Origin: Candidatus [Bacteroides] periocalifornicus
GTDB taxonomy: Bacteria; Bacteroidota; Bacteroidia; Bacteroidales; CAJPTX01
Assembly (NCBI GenBank): GCA_001421095.1
Contig: LIIK01000054.1
Location: 6,313 to 15,987, forward strand
DNA length: 9,675 nucleotides
Direction of reading: 5' to 3'
The notes under the pieces are model-generated. The model searched no databases. It saw only the letters and a list, made by a program, of their open reading frames with translations, and was not told the origin of the DNA. The position numbers were made by a program, and so were the translations under genes. Within the stretch, counting starts at the first letter, position 1. Each line of letters opens with the position of its first letter. Below, in pieces: positions 6,851-9,675 of the stretch.

Positions 6851-6915
6851 CTACTAAAACCGCGCGTCAGCATCGATAGTCAATATACGAGGCGAACTGG
6901 TCATGGTATGCGCAT
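6831..6915 (+). repeat. Composite repeat module, copy 1
   Basis: Order on the plus strand: palindrome (6831-6850), AAAACCGCGCGTC (6856-6868), a long spacer, then CATGGTATGCGCAT (6902-6915). The same parts in the same order occur on the minus strand at 7284-7344 and, with an eroded palindrome, at 7040-7100. In this copy the spacer is about 22 bases longer. Confidence 0.65.
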
Positions 6916-6929
6916 ATGCCAAACAGGAC

Positions 6930-6965
6930 GGGCGGGGGAATCTTCGCGTTGCGAAGACCCCGCCC
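6930..6965. repeat. Strong GC-rich hairpin, repeat-related
   Basis: GGGCGGGG (6930-6937) pairs with CCCCGCCC (6958-6965). Inside, TCTTCGC pairs with GCGAAGA around GTT, with three unpaired bases on one side. No T run follows either way, so it is not a typical terminator. The outer arms and the following CTAC recall the repeat core (GGGCGG...CCGCCCCTAC), but the centre is different. Confidence 0.7.
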
Positions 6966-7039
6966 CTACAGTCGGACGTTTGCGGGGATAACATTGCGTT
7001 CCGCATTGCGCTCCAAATGCCGACCATGGCCTCTTCCAT

Positions 7040-7100
7040 GCGCATACCATGCCACCCATGGAGACGCGCGGTTTTTACAACGACGCAGCACGCCTAATGG
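7040..7100 (-). repeat. Composite repeat module, copy 2
   Basis: Positions 7040-7094 match 7284-7338 at about 52 of 55 bases, a direct repeat 244 bases apart. The parts are GCGCATACCATGCCACCCAT, GACGCGCGGTTTTT and a palindrome whose outer arm is eroded (CGACGCAGCACGCCTAATGG). The minus strand gives the same order of parts as copy 1. Confidence 0.8.
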
Positions 7101-7114
7101 GTCTCGCCGCTTTG

Positions 7115-7226
7115 GTTAGGGCGAGCACTCGCTACGCTCGGCATCGCCCCTACCAAGAATACGTTAGCGAATCTCGCAATTGACAGAAATGTGATTCCCC
7201 TCTGCAAACCTCACATAAACGCTGCG
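7115..7226 (-). repeat. Inverted copy of the 5' ~118-bp repeat
   Basis: The reverse complement aligns with the units at 1-158 over almost the whole length: GCGTTTATG near the start, CATTTCT, CGAGATT, TTCTTGGTAGGGGCG, TGCCGAGCG and AGCGAGTGC. By eye roughly four-fifths of positions match in the aligned part. It sits between composite module copies 2 and 3. Confidence 0.75.
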
Positions 7227-7283
7227 GAGTGATCTTACCTTCACGCCGTTCCCGTTGATAATCGCCCTCCCCGATGACTTTAC

Positions 7284-7344
7284 GCGCATACCATGCCACC
7301 CATAGAGACGCGCGGTTTTTACAACGATGCGGCACGCCGCATCG
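7284..7344 (-). repeat. Composite repeat module, copy 3
   Basis: Nearly identical to 7040-7094 but with an intact palindrome at 7325-7344 (CGATGCGGC, AC, GCCGCATCG). That palindrome is at the same time the left end of the MITE-like element at 7325-7526. Confidence 0.8.
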
Positions 7345-7526
7345 CTACGGTCTTCGAGAAATGGAATTGCTTGATTGAAAGCCATTTGACCGCAAGAAGA
7401 AAAAGAACCCTTTAAAAAAGATTAAACCCTACGGGTCTTTCGCCGCGGTCTCCCTCTTGGAATACGGCGGTTTAAAACCTATTCTCCCGTTTCCCGGAGG
7501 ACGTAGCGACGCGGCGCGCCGCGTCG
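7325..7526. mobile_element. MITE-like element with 40-bp imperfect inverted ends
   Basis: The first 40 bases (7325-7364) match the reverse complement of the last 40 (7487-7526) at 32 positions; seven of the eight differences are transitions. Each end starts with the 20-bp palindrome, perfect on the right (CGACGCGGCGCGCCGCGTCG, 7507-7526), followed by CTACG and a GAAA-GG block. The 122-base interior is AT-richer and codes for nothing recognisable. No transposase is present, and I see no clear target duplication. It could instead be a pair of REP elements in inverted arrangement (BIME-like). Confidence 0.6.
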
Positions 7527-7616
7527 TACCCCTCGAACGCTGTGTTGCGTCTCAATATCCTTGCGCATTCACTACGCCTCGCCCGCCCCCACCGCCTGCA
7601 CCCGCTAAAAACATAG

Positions 7617-7668
7617 AAAAAGGGAAGCACGGCACAGACCTTTCGTCTGATGCCGTGCTTCCTTTTTT
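7617..7668. terminator. Strong terminator of the pseudouridine synthase gene
   Basis: GGAAGCACGGCA (7623-7634) pairs with TGCCGTGCTTCC (7651-7662), continued by an inner CAGAC/GTCTG stem. On the minus strand a run of five T residues follows at 7617-7621, and on the plus strand six T residues at 7663-7668, so it can work both ways. It lies 15 bases beyond the stop codon. Confidence 0.92.
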
Positions 7669-7682
7669 CCTAGTAGCGGGCT

Positions 7683-9350
7683 CTACTCGTAGCGCCCTGT
7701 CTTGAGCATTATGACCTCCGCATCGGAGAGATAGCGCCATTCACCGCGCGGGAGATCCTTCTTGGTAAGCCCCGCGTAGTAAACCCTATCGAGTTTCTTC
7801 ACCTCGTAGCCCAGCGCATCGAAGAGCCGACGGACTATCCTGTTCTGCCCGGTGTGGATTTCAACCCCCACATACGCCCTGCTCTCCGGGCGCACATACT
7901 CCACAGCATCCATTTTCACCGTGCCCTCCCCCTCTATCTCCACACCGTCGAGCAGGCGCTGCATATCTTCAGGGCGGAGCGGATTGTCCAGCTCTACCTC
8001 GTAGATCTTTCGCTTCTCATGGCTGGGGTGGGTGAGCTGTTCGGTAAGCTCGCCATCGTTGGTAAGCAGCAGCAAGCCCGTGGAATTGCGATCTAGACGC
8101 CCTACCGGGTAGATACGTTCGGCCACGGCCCCACCCAGCAGATCGAGCACCGTATGCCCCTCGGCATGCTCATCGTCATTGGTGCAGAAGCAGTCTTTGG
8201 GCTTGTTCAGCAGCACGTAGACCTTCCGCTCGGGTTCTAGCTTTTTCCCCCGGCATACCACCTCGGCCTCGGCGGGTATCACCCGGGTACCCAGGGTTGT
8301 AACCACCTCGCCGTTCACCGTTACCTCGCCCCGCTCTATCATGATGTCGGCATCCCTCCGGCTGCACGCCCCGCAATGGGCAATGTAGCGGTTCAGGCGC
8401 ATCTCCTGAGTGGGGTCGAATACCGTAAGCTGCTCCTGCTGCTGACGCCCTTCGCGGAATCTGCGGGCCATACGCTCATCCCGCTCCTCCATCCTACGGC
8501 TAGCACCATCCCTACGATCCCGATAGCCCCTATCGCGGTCGCCATAGCCGCCCCGGCGGTCATCGTAGCCCCTGTCACGATCACCATAGCCGCCCCGGCG
8601 GTCGCCGTAGCCCCTGTCACGATCACCATAGCCGCCCCGGCGGTCACCGTAGCCACCATCGCGATCACCATAGCCGCCCCGGCGGTCGCCGTAGCCCCTA
8701 TCGCGGTCACCATAGCCGCCCCGACGGTCGCCGTAGCCCCTGTCGCGGTCACCATAGCCGCCCCGACGGTCGCCGTAGCCCCTGTCGCGATCACCATAGC
8801 CGCCCCGGCGCTCGCCGTAGCCCCTGTCACGATCACCGTAACCACCCCGATGCTCGCCGTAGCCCCTGTCACGATCACCGTAACCACCCCGACGCTCGCC
8901 GTAGCCCCTGTCACGATCACCATAGCCGCCCCGACGCTCGCCGTAGCCCCTATCACGGTCGCCATAGCCACCCCGACGCTCGCCGTAGCCACCATCACGA
9001 TCACCATAGCGATCATCCCGACGAGGACGGTCTTCCCTATCCTCGTCCCTACGAGGTGCAGCTTCCCTATCTGTGGCTTCGTAGGATTCACGCTCGGGTG
9101 CGGTATCGCCCTCACCCTCTGCGGTGTCTGAATCTCGCCTTAATGTGCGGGGGCGATATGACCCCGATTCCTCATTCCGCTCACGTGGCGGACGGGGGCG
9201 CTCTTCCCGAGCCTCATACTCATCGGCGGGCTGCTCATCGTCTCTACGTGTACGCGGACGGTAAGCCCGAGCCTCCTCGCGGGGCTCCCGATCATCTCTG
9301 TCCCAATCCGATCTGCGGTCGTTCCAACCCCTTTCCTCTCTGTACTCCAT
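7683..9350 (-). CDS. RsuA/RluB-family rRNA pseudouridine synthase with Arg/Gly-rich repeat extension
   Basis: Predicted to convert a uridine in rRNA to pseudouridine; whether the target is 23S (RluB-like) or 16S (RsuA-like) cannot be read here. The protein has 555 residues, against about 230-300 for the core family. Residues 1-114 are charged and low in complexity (Arg, Asp, Glu). Residues 115-282 are twelve 14-residue repeats (YGDRDRGYGERRGG type). The S4 RNA-binding domain begins at about 317 (MRLNRYIAHCGACSRRDADIMI). The catalytic domain has YPVGRLDRNSTGLLLLTNDG with the catalytic Asp at about 420, and HTGQNRIVRRLFDALGYEVKKLDR near the end; nothing is missing. The ATG at 9350 gives MEYREERGWN; 19 further in-frame codons upstream look like leader. 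Arg-rich tails are common on this enzyme in Bacteroidota, but so regular an array is notable. Confidence 0.9.
   Translation of the reverse strand: MEYREERGWNDRRSDWDRDDREPREEARAYRPRTRRDDEQPADEYEAREERPRPPRERNEESGSYRPRTLRRDSDTAEGEGDTAPERESYEATDREAAPRRDEDREDRPRRDDRYGDRDGGYGERRGGYGDRDRGYGERRGGYGDRDRGYGERRGGYGDRDRGYGEHRGGYGDRDRGYGERRGGYGDRDRGYGDRRGGYGDRDRGYGDRRGGYGDRDRGYGDRRGGYGDRDGGYGDRRGGYGDRDRGYGDRRGGYGDRDRGYDDRRGGYGDRDRGYRDRRDGASRRMEERDERMARRFREGRQQQEQLTVFDPTQEMRLNRYIAHCGACSRRDADIMIERGEVTVNGEVVTTLGTRVIPAEAEVVCRGKKLEPERKVYVLLNKPKDCFCTNDDEHAEGHTVLDLLGGAVAERIYPVGRLDRNSTGLLLLTNDGELTEQLTHPSHEKRKIYEVELDNPLRPEDMQRLLDGVEIEGEGTVKMDAVEYVRPESRAYVGVEIHTGQNRIVRRLFDALGYEVKKLDRVYYAGLTKKDLPRGEWRYLSDAEVIMLKTGRYE
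8505..9008 (-). repeat. 42-bp tandem repeat array, twelve units, inside the pseudouridine synthase gene
   Basis: Twelve units of 42 bases keep the frame and encode YGDRD[R/G]GYG[E/D]RRGG. Variation is orderly: units 1-5 carry Glu at the ninth-tenth position (GYGER), units 6-10 carry Asp (GYGDR), and the last two are more diverged. This points to growth by local duplication of neighbouring units. Many differences between units are silent third-base changes, so the array is not brand new and the peptide seems to be under selection. Copy number may vary between strains. Confidence 0.95.
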
Positions 9351-9377
9351 TGTCTCAATTACCAAAAATATGCGCCG

Positions 9378-9385
9378 CGAAGGTA
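9378..9385 (-). promoter_or_regulatory. Possible -7 element of the pseudouridine synthase gene
   Basis: TACCTTCG on the minus strand differs from TAnnTTTG at one position and places the start about 20 bases before the ATG at 9350. No TTG was found at the usual -33 distance, so this is tentative. Confidence 0.4.
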
Positions 9386-9407
9386 CTACTTTTTCTTGGT
9401 ATAGCAC

Positions 9408-9675
9408 TACGTTGAATGATTAATCGAATGCTAAATTTTACGCATGCGGTGATTGGGGGATTGTTGCAAAAACAGGCAAAGGCGCGCTCTACCCTGCAGA
9501 ATCCGCAAGATGGACCTCTACCGATGGTTGGAATCGTTAGCATCCTAAAAATTTTAGCCCTCCCTCTCTGGAATCCAAGGGATTATTTCGCTTCTCCCCC
9601 GCCTCCAACTCACACCGCATCACACCGGCCATACGAGGGGTCAACGCCGTACCTTCGCCGTACCAACCCCGTACC
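9408..9675. other. Intergenic, no gene recognised
   Basis: This stretch is upstream of the pseudouridine synthase gene and runs to the window edge. No open frame looks real. Two small items are present: a 17-base string at 9494-9510 that nearly repeats one in the purC promoter, and an imperfect tandem of CGCCGTACC at 9646-9675. A neighbouring gene may begin beyond the window. Confidence 0.5.

Larger units (their letters stand above)
6731..7616. other. Gene-free intergenic region filled with repeats
   Basis: About 890 bases lie between the divergent-facing end of the DUF4293 unit and the terminator of the pseudouridine synthase gene. No open frame has a recognisable product, a good start or independence from the repeats. 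The stretch holds palindromes at 6789-6850, three copies of a composite module, a GC hairpin, an inverted copy of the 5' repeat and a MITE-like element, all listed separately. Only short spacers remain unexplained. Confidence 0.75.

Noticed and set aside
7164..7385. 73-codon minus-strand open frame spanning several repeat modules
   Set aside because: It crosses composite module copy 3, a spacer and the 118-bp repeat copy. The other repeat copies encode unrelated peptides, so it is most likely chance.
8505..9008. Tandem array considered as a CRISPR
   Set aside because: The 42-base units are contiguous with no unique spacers and keep a reading frame within a recognised enzyme gene.

Overview
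The window looks like chromosomal DNA from a Bacteroidota (Bacteroidales-type) bacterium. Several signs agree: promoters of the Bacteroidota form (TTTG, about 19-20 bases, TAnnTTTG), a tRNA gene without an encoded CCA end, and family members typical of the phylum (DUF4293 membrane protein, TM2-domain protein, WbqC-like protein, a phoH-purC pair, and an RsuA/RluB-type pseudouridine synthase with a long Arg/Gly-rich N-terminus). Most coding DNA is GC-rich. The genus cannot be set from the sequence alone.

Layout. Positions 1-310 hold tandem, non-coding repeat modules. At 412-1104 (minus) lies a small outer-membrane beta-barrel protein with its own terminator. A compact divergent control region (1150-1260) serves this gene and a tRNA-Arg(CCU) gene at 1270-1341, which ends at a hairpin terminator. 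On the plus strand follow tyrS (tyrosyl-tRNA synthetase) and a WbqC-family gene, ending at a bidirectional terminator that also faces a minus-strand TM2-domain gene (3688-4041). From 6730 down to 4138 the minus strand carries DUF4293 protein, phoH and purC. A copy of the repeat core sits in the phoH-purC gap, and purC has a promoter-like sequence of its own.

Positions 6731-7616 form a long gene-free stretch packed with related repeats: 20-bp palindromes, a three-copy composite module, a strong GC hairpin, an inverted copy of the 5' repeat and a 202-bp MITE-like element with 40-bp imperfect inverted ends. The minus-strand pseudouridine synthase (7683-9350) follows. It has an in-frame array of twelve 14-residue repeats before its S4 and catalytic domains. 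The last 300 bases hold its leader and no recognisable gene.

The genes are housekeeping: translation (tRNA-Arg, TyrRS, rRNA pseudouridylation), purine synthesis, a PhoH-type ATPase and envelope proteins. I found no defence system, phage, CRISPR array or biosynthetic cluster. The part least explained by known genes is the intergenic repeat family, which shares modules between the two ends of the window and appears to be non-autonomous.
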